A DNA stretch of 64,000 nt from Linyphia triangularis (taxonomy: Eukaryota; Arthropoda; Arachnida; Araneae; Linyphiidae): NCBI GenBank assembly GCA_963978545.1, contig OZ021730.1:1902201-1966200 (forward strand), given 5' to 3'. Numbering within the stretch: position 1 is the stretch's first letter; each line of letters starts with the position of its first letter. Both the position numbers and the translations under genes were made by a program. Under the pieces are notes generated by a model, which had not been told where the DNA came from, did no database searches, and worked only from the letters and a program-made list of their open reading frames with translations. This document shows positions 11,171-21,358 of this stretch, piece after piece.

Positions 11171-12662
11171 ATCTATTTCAGAATTCTGATCACATGTACA
11201 TAGTTATTCCCCAGTTCCTTGGAGTCTAAATTATTTAACCTGAGCTGCGTATTTTATTGCCCATTTATCTTTTTATAGCTTGATCTCAGTACCTTGAGGG
11301 AAAGAAAGAAAGAAGAAAAAAAAAAAAAAAAAAAAAGAAGGAAAAAAAAAAGTGTGTATCGTACATTGACATTCCCAATATTTGGAGAGTAAATTTTTTT
11401 ATCTGCGCTGCGTATTGCTTCTCACTTAAGTGCAATTTTTTGTATTGTCCGTTTGTTTTGTCCCGTCCGTCCCATTTTATTTTTGCTTACTGTGCCAATT
11501 ATATTTACCTACTTGAATTACCGCCCTTCGGGCTCCATTTAGATAGGTGGAATAGTGCCTCCGGGCTGACCCCACCATAAAAACAATATTATAGTATAGT
11601 AGTTCTAAAAATCACTGCACCAAATAAGCGAAAATATAACTTTTTTTTTTTTTTTGTAATTGATCCATTTCAGCTGAAAAAGTAATCACCTTACAAAAAT
11701 TAGCTATCATGTAAAGTAGAAATTCGCTCCGAAAAACTTTGTGTCAGGCAAAACTGAAAATCAAATAAAAAAAATCATATTTCGATATTTTATCCATACT
11801 TTTTTCTATGCAACGATATAGTATCGATATTTAATTTGATCGATATTTCCGACCTCTAATGGAAAGACTGTGCTTGGCGTTGTGTTCTTCCGTCAAGTGA
11901 ATTGTGAGATTAGAAATGGCTCAGGATGATGAATGTATCGATACACTCGTTTCAATCACAAGAGCACAAAGCAGTATCAAAGTGATAAGCCAATACTTGT
12001 AAGTATTACTGTACTAGAATTGGAATTGAAGATTAAAAACGTACCACTGATATTTCTTCAAATGGAAATTCATTTAAATTAGAAAGATGCCTTGAACAAA
12101 GATAACTGTGTCATTATGAAAGTATCTCAACCAGGGGTCGGCAGACTTTTTCTGCTCTAAGAGTTAGACATTCAGTAATCAGAAGGACCAGATTTTTAAA
12201 GAACTGCAAAAAAATATATATAAGCAGTATTGTTACGAAGAAACAGTGATTTGAAACTTAGAGCAATCAGTCTTGGTAGACTTCCACTGTTTAAAAAGGA
12301 AGTTGGCTTGATTGCAACGAACAATTGCAAAGGACAAATTTATAACAGATTTCTAAAAATTTGAGAATACAGCGGCACCTGAAGATAGCAATTGTTACTA
12401 ATTTTAAAACCTCTTTTTCATCCAAGTGTAGTGGCTAGAGAGGATTGTGTGCCGTTCCTTAGAGGAGCAGGGAGGAAAATACTTCGTGAATCATGCGAAT
12501 TCCCCTAGAGGCGCTGCGATTGCCTCCGCTGTATTGTTTACAAACAACTATTGCATCTGTAGGGTTCTGTCGCTTGAAATTAATTACATTTTCGGAAGTT
12601 TTTTATACTTTAAATAATTTATTCAAATCATTTTTCGTTTCAAGGATTATTTCTTAAAGGCT

Positions 12663-13103
12663 ATGGAGGCCGATAAATCGGTTGAAAGAGACTCAAATTC
12701 AAAGAAACGAAAATCGAATACAACTCGTTTCGTTCCGAAGTGTACAACTGGTTACAAGAGCAATACCGAAAAAAAAAACCCGCTTTTCAATATTCCAAAA
12801 GATGTTGAAGTACTTCAAAAATAAAAAATATTATTCCAAGGAAATATAAAGAGCTTGGGGGTGTATGATGTGGTGTGCGAGAAGGATTTTAAAGAAGAAT
12901 GTATAGAACGCTTTTACAGGCATGTGATAAAAGGAGCGGAAGTTTTAATTCCAAGAGGAAAGCCAAAATTGATTGACGTTGCCATTCCTAAAGAATATCA
13001 TCAACTCCCCAGCTACTACTCAAAGAAATTGCCAGAAAAACGAAATCCAAAATGCCGGGACCTGACACCAAGAAGACCAAAATCGATGAAAGCAATATTA
13101 TAA
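12663..13103 (+). pseudogene. P-like THAP transposase N-terminus, copy 1 (decayed)
   Basis: Starting at ATG 12,663 the frame encodes a nuclear-type basic N-terminus (KKRKS), FVPKCTTGYKS, FNIPKD, an in-frame stop after EVLQK, then DVVCEKDF, IPRGKPKLIDVAIP and PSYYSKKLPEKR. This is the THAP domain plus the linker typical of THAP/P transposases from ticks and spiders. Two zinc ligands are lost relative to the copy at 18,628: Cys to Arg (RFVPKC versus CFVPKC) and His to Asp (CEKDF versus CEKHF). A G insertion near 12,857 shifts the frame. Homology continues non-coding to about 13,308 and then breaks off into another repeat. Confidence 0.75.
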
Positions 13104-13330
13104 CTTTATAAAAAAAATTGTATTTTCTCTGATCCAAATCTGTCCTGCGAATGAATATTGGACAAAAATTACTTTTCAATACCAAAGAAATGTTTACTCT
13201 TTTGCCCTATGGACATATATTGATACAAACAGGCCTGTTGATTTAATTTTAAAACCCTTCTACAACTTATCACGGTCACCAAAAAGTGGAAACTCTGCCC
13301 CCTCATTATATTATTATTACTAATATAATT

Positions 13331-14200
13331 AAGTAGGTAAGTAATGGTGTTACATATTGGACAAAGAGAAGTTTAAGCGACTGTACAAATCCTGAACGAG
13401 CATGTAGTGTATTAGAATTACAATCCCCGTTGTTGAGGTACCTTATTATTTCAAAACAAGGTACTACTTTGTTGAAGTGAAAGTGATAAAAAATAATCTG
13501 AAACATGTTGGACTTTAAATTACGTACTACAGCTAAAGCATGTAATAAACCCATATTTTTCAAGTAATTTTAAAGAAAAATCATTTGAAAAAAGGTGAGT
13601 AGACAAGTAAGTTTAACATGAAAAAAAAAAAAGTTATTGATTTTTAAAAAAAATTCTCCATCACGTGGTCTCTTCAGTTTTCCTTACAACTCTCTCTCTC
13701 TGTTGTTTTTTTATGTTTTTGTTTATGCTGTGTTTTTGTTTTATTTTTTGTGTTCTCCTACTCGATGTAACCATTTAATGTGTACCAATCAGATGAAGAG
13801 GTATAGTGCGTTCTGACAACACGCTATCAATAAAGATATATTTAAGTAGGCAAGTAATGGTGTTACATATTGGACAAGGAGTAGTTTAAGCGACTGTACA
13901 AATCTTGAATGAGAATGTAGTGTATTTGAATTACAATCCCCGTTGTTGGTGTACATTACTATTTCAAAACAAGGTACTTTGTTGAAGTGAAAGTGATAAA
14001 AAATAATCTAAAACATGTTGGACATTAAATTACGTACTTCAGCTAAATCTTGTAATAAACCCTTATTTTTCAAGTAATTTTAAAGAAAAATCATTTGAAA
14101 AAAGATGAGTAGACAAGTAAGTTTAACATGAAAAAAATAAAAGTTATAGATATTTTCAAGGGTATACTCCATCACGTTCTCTTCAGTTTACTCTACAACA
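13331..14200 (+). repeat. Duplicated ~350-bp segment flanking a LINE 3' tail
   Basis: Positions 13,331-13,687 and 13,850-14,200 are ~90% alike (AAGTAGG(T/C)AAGTAATGG... to ...CCATCACG...CTCTTCAGTTT). They sit either side of a LINE3-type 3' tail (13,688-13,849). The first ~105 bp of the unit also follow the LINE3 3' end at 48,945-49,050 (inverted). This could be an unusually long target duplication, a tandem 3'-UTR repeat, or 3' transduction. No ORF. Confidence 0.7.
13688..13849 (+). mobile_element. LINE3-family 3' tail fragment
   Basis: CTCTCTCTCTGTTGTTTTTT through CACGCTATCAATAAAGATAT matches the 3' UTR of the minus-strand LINE at 49,030-49,190 almost exactly. It includes CTACTCGATGTAACC and an AATAAA signal. 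Only the last ~160 bp are present. Confidence 0.8.
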
Positions 14201-16457
14201 GCTGCAATCCAATAAAAAATATATCCAATAAAAAATGAATCTTATAAAAAATAAAATCGGAATAAATGAAATTAGCCGAATCATAGCCGTCGCCGTAGTA
14301 ACCAAGGGTTGGTCTAATATTTCATCATCATTAGAATATGATTCACTAACCAAAACATTTTTGGCTTCTAAAGCTAAATAAGTCCAAGTGGGTTATACAA
14401 ATTCTGCCTCTCCGATGTCTGTGTTTATGTGGGAGATTCTTCAAATTGGAGGGCATGTTTTGAGTGGATTTGAAAAATATTTTCCGTTTCTTTGCTGTGT
14501 TAGGAAATGTAAAACGTAAATATAACATTGCTCAATTGTCCATTCAAAATACTGAAAAACACAGACTAAACTAGGAATTCTTTAATCTGACTTTTGAATT
14601 TTTTTTTTATTCTCTTAAAATTAGAATTTAAAATAGCAGTTTCTTTAAGAGGCTTTTAAATATTTGAGTCACAATTTTCCTTGTTTAGTTTTTATAAATC
14701 TCAATAATTAAGAGTTATTGAAATATTCAAATAGCAAAAGAAATATCGAATGCAAAAACTATAGATTTTTTAATAAAATTAAATAATTAGAATTTGTCTT
14801 TACATAATTTGAAGAGAATGAAAATTTAGTATGCCTTAATACTTCCACTAAAGTTAAGCATTAAATCCGTAGATATCTTTTGTGTTTAATCAATTTAACA
14901 CTACTAAAAATGTACGAAACATTGTTAATAATTTTTCATTACAAGACTTACAGACCATTGGTGCTATTTGAATTCTGAAGCAAAATTGAAGGATATTTCT
15001 GAGAGCGTTTGCGACTATGCGTGTAGCAGCGCCCCTGGTGGAGAATTGTAGAGAAGTTTAAGTGTGTGTGTGAGAATCGATATAAAGATGAAAAATAAAG
15101 TTTTCTTTTTCGTTGAATACAGTTTGCTAATCGGAAATGTGTGAGTTTAAAATTGCCATAGTAAATAATATGAGCTATTGACCTCACAAGGATATTTTTC
15201 AAAGAAAAAATAAACATCTCTACTTCAAATTTATTAAACGTTGGATTTGAGGGGGAAACATAATACTAAGCTGTGCACCTACTCCTATGCACTGCATTGT
15301 TTATCATCAGTTACATTTTAACGAACTAATTCCGCATCATCTTTAGCAAAGTGAGATAAAAACCATCAAGTGGTTTCATTGGTTGAATTTGATAATTGTT
15401 TAGAAATATGAAAAATTGGCAATTCAAAGAACTAATATTCAAATAATTATTTTTGCCTATGACTATATGATACATGCATTATTGGTAGAGATTTCTGTAC
15501 TGACCATGTGCCTTTATTCAAATAACAAGCCGTTGGCAATATATGCCTCTGCATTGCAACTAGCAAGTAGATAGTTGCAATGCAGAGTGAATTATTTTAT
15601 TATAAAAACCATTAACACTATTAGAAATCCAAAATCACTCGTTAACAGCTAGTAGAAAAGGCAAATATTGCTCTCCGAAGTTTAATGATAAAATTAATGA
15701 ATGAAGCAAAAACAAAAAAAAAAATGTATTGCTGGCTAAAATAAATTTGCACGGTAAAATTGTTTAAAGTTTACGTACGACAATATATTCTGAAAAGATG
15801 ACGTCAGAGTTAAATTTGAATCATTCCTCCACAAATACACCGCCACTTCATATTTTATAACTAAAGTTAACCATAACTGCATAAATCTTCAAAACTTACA
15901 GGAATTTAAAGCCAAGCAGATAATCTACCAGATGAACTGATACAAGTCTTATTTTTTCAAATAATTTTTTTTTTTTTCAATACAATGATATTTTTTGAAA
16001 TATTAATATTAATCTTTCGAAAAATGCTACTTTTTTTCTCACTTTTATTTCATTATATGTTTGCATGCTTTACTAGTGTTAATCCTGAGCCATACGTTAG
16101 AGTTTTTAGATATATATTATAATCCTATTACCTAGTACTTTTGGAATTTTTAAAAATTATATATATATCTCCCGTTTTTATTTCTCATGATTAGTCACCA
16201 ATTTATTATTTTTAAATTTTTTTTATAAATCTATATATTGCTCTACAAGAGTGCGAGAGACATATATATTTTTCAGAGAAGTAAACGACTGAACATATTT
16301 TCTATGAGCAGGTCGTGATTATGATATTTAAAAAATATCTGCAATTGGTACACTTTACTGTTTCTATCTTTAGTTTGTTTAAATACGATCTTTAGCAAAG
16401 CTAAGAAAATACCCTTTTTTTTCCCCTCGCAATTTGAAAGAAATATTATTACTCTTA
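14201..16457. other. AT-rich interval inside the P-like nest, no clear gene
   Basis: No recognised gene or element boundary is seen. The minus strand near 14,250-14,370 has an open stretch of balanced composition (LEAKNVLVSES, DDEILDQPLVTTATAM) after a possible acceptor, which might be an isolated exon or a decayed coding fragment; product unknown. A perfect hairpin is listed separately at 15,547. Confidence 0.35.
15547..15587. repeat. Perfect 16-bp hairpin with 9-nt loop
   Basis: CTCTGCATTGCAACTA (15,547-15,562) is the exact reverse complement of 15,572-15,587. The stem is GC-richer than its surroundings. It is too short for a typical miRNA precursor by itself. No T-run follows. Confidence 0.75.
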
Positions 16458-18463
16458 TTTTGTCCGTCCCGTCTGTCCGGAATTATACTTTTTATATGCC
16501 AATTAGATTATTTTACTTTATATGAACGCCCTTCGGGCAATCTTCGATCAGTGGAATAGTACCTTCGGGCTGGTCCCACTTGAAATCTATTATCTAAGTC
16601 TAAGAAGAAGATGCAGATTATATTTTATAAAAGAGTATACCTATACGTAGACAACCGATACAACTGCCGCTAATGGGTGTGGAGAAATGGGCACAAAGGG
16701 TTTTGATCGGGTAGCATATTAGCTACCTTTACTTGCATTCGGACAAGGGAAAATAATGCTGCGAGCTGATTGGCTGGCCATGGCTGCTTGCGTTTTCAAT
16801 TTCGCCACAGTGCTTTATTCGAGTGCTAGCATTTCTATATTTGTTTATCTTAATCTTAAAAGAGAAGGGGGGAAAAAAACGATGTCTTGTTTTTCGAAGA
16901 AAATCTTCCATCTTATTTTGTAAGCGAGGTATAATGCGTTTCCTAAAATACTGTAGGTATTCGAAGTAATATTCGAAATGTTGAAGAATGCAGTAAGTGG
17001 ATTCCAGAATTTGGTAATATCAAGACACTCCAACCTTTGTGGAAAAAGATTTTTCTGCATGAAAGCATCAGATGTATTATATATTTCTTGTTTTCTCTTT
17101 AAATATTCATCTTATTATCAATCATGTAATTATTCATTTATTCCAAAACAAAACGATTTAAAAAAATTAACCGTGGCGCAATCTACAAGGGCTTAATTAC
17201 ATTTTGGCAATTAGTATGCTTTGCATGTTTCATACTTAGTGTATTTAAGTAATTGCATAAATGAATCTTGTAGTCCATTGAAATATCTACATTATAGTGA
17301 AAATTAAATGTTCATAAAAAATCAAAATTAATTATAATACTATCTGTATCTGGTATACATATATTTTTTAAATAGCCAATAAAATCCTATTGGGAAATTT
17401 GATTTAATAATTAGTCAGATACAGATTTCATTCGCTTGAAAGTGTTATGTATCTTTTATTTATTTTTAAATTCCTGATAAAATTTATGACTTTTTGTAAT
17501 TCAGTATTTTCTTATGAGTTTAAAAGTATTTCAATTTTAATGACTTGGAAAAGTAATTAACTGCATAAAATACCACAATTTATATACATCTCATGCTTTA
17601 GCGAATAATTCAGTGCCATTACGAGTTATTAAAGTAGCCAATAATACAAGTAGCAATTATTTTTTTATATATATAATATTTCATAGGAATCTATTACATC
17701 TTAATTTAAATGAAATTTTATTTGTAAAATTAATTTAATTCTTCACAAAAAAAAAAAAAAATGTGTATATAAATGTTCTTTTAAAAAGGATTCGTGTATA
17801 GTAAAGAAAAGTTTAGTTGCTGAAATAAGTTCTATTGTATACTATTATTAGTATTATTTCCATAAAATTTTTGCCCAAATGTATTCAATTCTCAATTTGT
17901 AGATGGCAGCACGAGAGAAAAAAATTGGCAACCAATCAGCGCGCGGCATTATTTTCCCTTGTCCGAATGCAAGTAAAGGTAGCTAATATGCGATCGGCTA
18001 TAAGGTTCTGAAACAGTTCTTAAGGCTGTTGTCAACACGCCACCTACATTTTGAATCTCAATGTTAAAGTATAGGAGATTTCTCATTTAAATAATTAGAA
18101 CACTGTTCTATAGAATTTAAAAATGTTCTAATTAATTTTTCACCATAAAAAAAATTCGAAATATTTTTTATGGTTATGGGTAATGATGTCTTAATATTTA
18201 ATAGAGAAGTATTTTTAAAATATTTTCAAAAAATTCCATCTTTTCAAGTTTGAGTTCAAACGCTAATAAAAATTCTTTACAACACCAAAAAGAAAAATGT
18301 AAATACAGTAATCTGAAGAGTTTTTCATTTTCTTTCAAATGGTACAAAATTAATATTTTTAAGAATTGTATTTAAAATGTTACAATGTAATTTCTCTAAA
18401 TTTTATGATTTTCTTGAACGCGCTACATCGTAAGTGACAAAGTTTTATAATGGCTTCAATTAT
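16458..18463 (+). repeat. Dispersed repeat (LINE tail plus ~450-bp unit) split by a Mutator-like element
   Basis: Positions 16,458-16,704 plus 18,001-18,463 match the reverse complement of 42,595-43,245. The first ~155 bp are a diverged LINE2-type 3' tail (CCGTCCCGTCTGTCC, GCCCTTCGGGC at 16,528-16,538, GGAATAGTACCTTCGGGCTG). The rest (CGCCACCTACATTTTG, GTTATGGGTAATGATG, TTTCTTTCAAATGGTAC) is non-coding. Confidence 0.75.
16714..17991. mobile_element. Mutator-like non-autonomous DNA element with ~66-bp terminal inverted repeats
   Basis: The left terminus GCATATTAGCTACCTTTACT is repeated inverted at 17,972-17,991, and the inverted repeat continues inward for ~66 bp with four or five mismatches. 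The 9-bp flanks GATCGGGTA (16,705-16,713) and GATCGGCTA (17,992-18,000) form a TSD. The inverted paralog near 43,080 lacks the insertion. Long inverted repeats with a 9-bp TSD point to Mutator-like elements. The interior is AT-rich with no transposase, so another element must have supplied it. Confidence 0.82.
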
Positions 18464-18627
18464 AAGAAGAGTAGGAGGCGCTGCAATCGCCTCCGTTGTA
18501 TTGTTTACAAACAACTACCGCATCTGTCGGATTCTGTCTCTTGAAATTAACTACATTTTCGGAGATTTTTTATACCTTATATAATTAAAAATCATTTTTT
18601 CATTTCAAGGAATATTTCTTAAAGGCT

Positions 18628-19716
18628 ATGGAGGCCGATGAATCGGTTGAAAAGTGACTCAAATTGTAAAAAACGAAAATCTAATAGAACTTGTTTCGTT
18701 CCGAAGTGCACATCTAGTTACAAGACCAAAGCCGAAAGAAAAATAAAAAAACGCCTTTCATTGTTCCAAAAGATACTGAACTACTTCAAAAATGGAGATA
18801 TATTTTTCCAAGGAAGAATAAAGAGCTTGGGGTGTATGATGTGGTGTGTGAGAAGCATTTTAAAGAAGAATGTATAGAATGCTTTTACGGGCATGTTGTA
18901 AATGGTGTGGAAGATTTAATTCCAAGAAGAAAGCCAAAATTGATTGACGTTGCCATTCCTAAAGAATATCATCAACTCCCCAGCTACTACAGAAAGAAAT
19001 TGCCAGAAAAACGAAATCCAAAATGCCGGGAGCCTGACACCAAGAAGACCAAAATCGATGAAAGCAATGTTATAACTTGATGAAAAAAATTGTCTTTTCT
19101 CTGACCCAAATCTGTCATGCGAATGAATATTGGACAAAAATTACTTTTCAAAACCAAAGAAATGTTTACTCTTTTGCCCTATGGACATATATTGATACAA
19201 ACAGGACTGTTGATTTAAATTAAAAACCCTTCTACAACTTAGCACGGTCACCAAAAAGTGGAAACTCTGCCCATTCAATAATAAATGCTCTAATTAATCC
19301 TTCCCAGTCACAGTTCTCTGGCAAACAAATATTGCAAACCATGTTAGATGACCTTATTGAGTGTGGGAAAGTTTCGGAAGCTTACAAAGTTTTAGGTAAC
19401 TCTACGAACAATCTGGACATTGCTATTCAACATAGTGATACAAGACATACAAGACTGGTATATTATACATCAGGATATATCGTAAGAAATTTTTTCAAAC
19501 TTACAAAATGTGTGGATTGTCGATTGCTCCTTTCATCCCAGAAAAACGAGGTTGATAGCAAAAGATTCTTCTTAAACAAAGGAATTCGACTTGGGTGGCT
19601 TACTGTATCCCTCAAAGCAACTATATGATTTTATTTGCTGCTTAGAAAATATTTTTACTAAAAGTCTGACCACAACTAGCTTACACAGGGACCTGACATT
19701 TGATGTAACAAAATAA
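18628..19716 (+). pseudogene. P-like THAP transposase, copy 2 (internally deleted, frameshifted)
   Basis: The frame opens at ATG 18,628 but stops quickly. Read across frameshifts it shows a complete C2CH THAP module: CFVPKCTSSYKT, FQK/PKD...L-Q-K-W, VVCEKHFKEECI, then IPRRKPKLIDVAIP and KKLPEKRNPKC ending near 19,080. From 19,131 to 19,628 a second open frame matches the C-terminal part of THAP9/P-type transposases: TYIDTNRTVDLN, SGYIVRN, CVDCRLLL. After a shift near 19,600 it continues PSKQLYDFICCLENIF to 19,716. The central catalytic part is missing, so it cannot encode a working transposase. It keeps both zinc ligands lost in copy 1. A right inverted repeat of the nest follows at 21,323-21,358. 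Confidence 0.75.
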
Positions 19717-20024
19717 ATCTGCCATTTGTAGGATGTAAAGAACATAAATATAATTGACGAAAAGATTTGTTAAATTCTATGTTCTTACAAGGATGCATTT
19801 TTATTTGAAGAGTAACAATAAGTTTGAAGAATGAAAAAGGAAACGTATGAAACTACTCAAGTTGAGGAGAACACTATAAATTAGTTTTTATTGTATTATA
19901 CAATTATTTAATGAATATTTACTTCAATGTGTATCTTTCAAAATGTGTCGATGACTGTCTCATAAATTTTTCGTTTCTAATTCCGATAGTTTCATATGAA
20001 ATGTTAATATTTTCATTTATTTGT

Positions 20025-21035
20025 CTTTTATTTAGTTTTGATTAGATACTCTGCTACTTTTTTTTTTTATATAAAAGTGAGTTAGATTAGATTAACTATT
20101 GAACTGCAAAATAGAGTATTGAATTCAATTGTGTGTGAGTGAAAAATTTGCAATAAAGAAAAAAGATTCTTCTTTTCTAATTAAAATCAGGTGGAGAAAG
20201 TTTCATGTCAAATTTAAATACTTTTATATACTTTCAATTAGATGGTATGTAATTTTTTTAATTGAATTCATGTGTGTTTGTGTGTGTGAAAAATAGAGTC
20301 TTAATTTCTAATTAAAGTCAAATGAGAAAATGACATATGAAATTTCAATACTTTCTTGTATTTTATTTCTCTTTTATTTTGTTTTCATTAGATGGCATGC
20401 TACTTTTTATATACAAATTTAATATAGAGAGAGAAGTTGGGTTAGATTAACTGCACAATGGAGTATTTGAATTTATGAGTATTTGTGAAAAATTCACAAT
20501 AAATAAAAAAAGATTCTTCTAATTAAAATCATCTGGGAAGGATAAGTTAGGTTAGATTAACTATTGAACTGCAAAATGGAGTATTGAATTCATGTGTGTG
20601 TGTGAAAAATTCACAATAAAGATAGAAGATTCTTCCGTTCTTAGTAAAATCAGGTGAGAAAGTTACAATTTAAATACTTTTATTTACTTTTAATTAGATG
20701 GTATGCAATTTTTTTTTTTAATTGTATTCATGTGTGTGTGAAAAATTCACACCAAAGAAGATAATAATTTTTCTTTTCTAATTAAAATCAGATAAGAAAA
20801 TTCCTCATGAAATTCCAATACTTTCTTGCATTTTATCTCTCTTGTATTTAGTTTTTATTAGATGGTATGCTACTTTTTTTTGTATAAAAATTTAATATAG
20901 AGAGAGTATTTGAGTGGATGGAGTATTTGAATTTATGGATATGTGTAAAAAATTCACAATAAATAAAGAAGATTCGTCCTTTCTAATTAAAATCATCTGG
21001 GAAGGATAAGTTTGGTTAGATTAACTATTGTACCA
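20025..21035 (+). repeat. Satellite-like array with higher-order period of ~460 bp
   Basis: Recurring words are GAATTCATGTGTGTG, GAAAAATTCACAATAAA, GATTCTTC...CTAATTAAAATCA, ATTAGATGGTATGC and GGTTAGATTAACTATTG. The GAATT(C/T)ATG word recurs near 20,122, 20,263, 20,470, 20,587, 20,722 and 20,930. Spacings of about 141, 207 and 117 bp then repeat, giving a ~460-bp higher-order unit of three sub-units present about twice. Non-coding. Confidence 0.75.
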
Positions 21036-21358
21036 CACAGACACATTTTAAATGATTCCTTTTGCATCGCATTTTGCATAAATTTATCATTTTTTGCCTT
21101 TGATAACTGCTTCATTTTAATTCAGAAAAAGAAAAGTCCAAAAAAGCTGAAATGCACACCCTAGAAACATTCTGTAAGTAATTCAATGCGGGAATTTCAT
21201 TCTGATGGCCGATATCTTCATTCAATTTCTTCTGCTTTTCCAATAGTTTCGTTCTTCCATGCATGAGAAGCGATCACAGCGCTACTGTGCGGATTTCGTC
21301 CGCTCCGGGGAAGAAACGCTATCATAGGAACCGCACACTACCCCTTCTAGCCACTATA

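Larger units (their letters stand above)
10141..11603 (+). mobile_element. Second Jockey-type LINE family (LINE2), 5'-truncated copy
   Basis: It lies inside the MITE. It begins abruptly within the reverse-transcriptase domain, runs through the ORF2 C-terminus and ends in a 3' UTR with TCCCGTCCGTCCC, the hairpin word GCCCTTCGGGC (11,523-11,533) and a terminal ACAATATTATAGTA. A shorter copy of the same 3' end lies at 30,835-31,466, and diverged tails at 16,458-16,612 and 43,126-43,245. A SINE (10,395-10,575) has inserted into the coding part. No TSD could be resolved. Confidence 0.85.
9881..11858. mobile_element. hAT-type MITE with ATCGAT-rich ends, copy 2, interrupted
   Basis: The left end TAGAGGTCCGCGATATATCG and right end ...TTTCCGACCTCTA form a short inverted repeat flanked by the exact 8-bp TSD ATGGAAAG (9873-9880 and 11,859-11,866). 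The paralog near 53,855 has a single GGATGGAAAGCC, i.e. the empty site. The interior at 9990-10,140 and 11,604-11,840 matches the MITE at 3020-3565. The ~1.46 kb between is a LINE fragment that itself carries a SINE, giving three nesting levels. Confidence 0.92.
7320..12426. repeat. Locus A of the ancestral repeat scaffold (modules M1 and M3)
   Basis: With nested insertions removed, this region is colinear with 31,750-33,240 (M1) and 52,370-54,160 plus 58,024-58,255 (M1 and M3). Landmarks are CATGCATCCCTTTACTATTT (7940), GTTTGAGTGGGTGGGAGAGA (7988), TTACACATGTGTTTTC (8060), CTCCAAAACATGTTA (9232) and CTCAACCAGGGGTCGGCAGA (12,127). Relative to locus B it lacks the M2 part (52,750-53,160). The landmark at 12,131 resembles the left terminus of a hAT element (CAGGGGTCGGCAGACTTTTT), but no partner end was found. 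No ORF is supported. Confidence 0.75.
12427..21358. mobile_element. P-like (THAP transposase) element or nest bounded by terminal inverted repeats
   Basis: The left end TGTAGTGGCTAGAGAGGATT and the inverted right end TATAGTGGCTAGAAGGGGTA remain similar for ~36 bp, including GTGTGC and GTTCCT (about eight mismatches). Flanks CATCCAAG and ATCCCAGC fit a degenerate 7-8-bp TSD of ACCCAAG, which is present once at the paralogous site near 58,250. A ~31-bp inverted repeat with 8-bp TSD is typical of P elements, and both internal genes are THAP/P-like. At 8.9 kb it is far longer than one P element. It contains two partial copies (12.5-13.3 and 18.5-19.7 kb), a Mutator-like element, LINE tails and a satellite, so it is a nest or composite. 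Confidence 0.6.
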
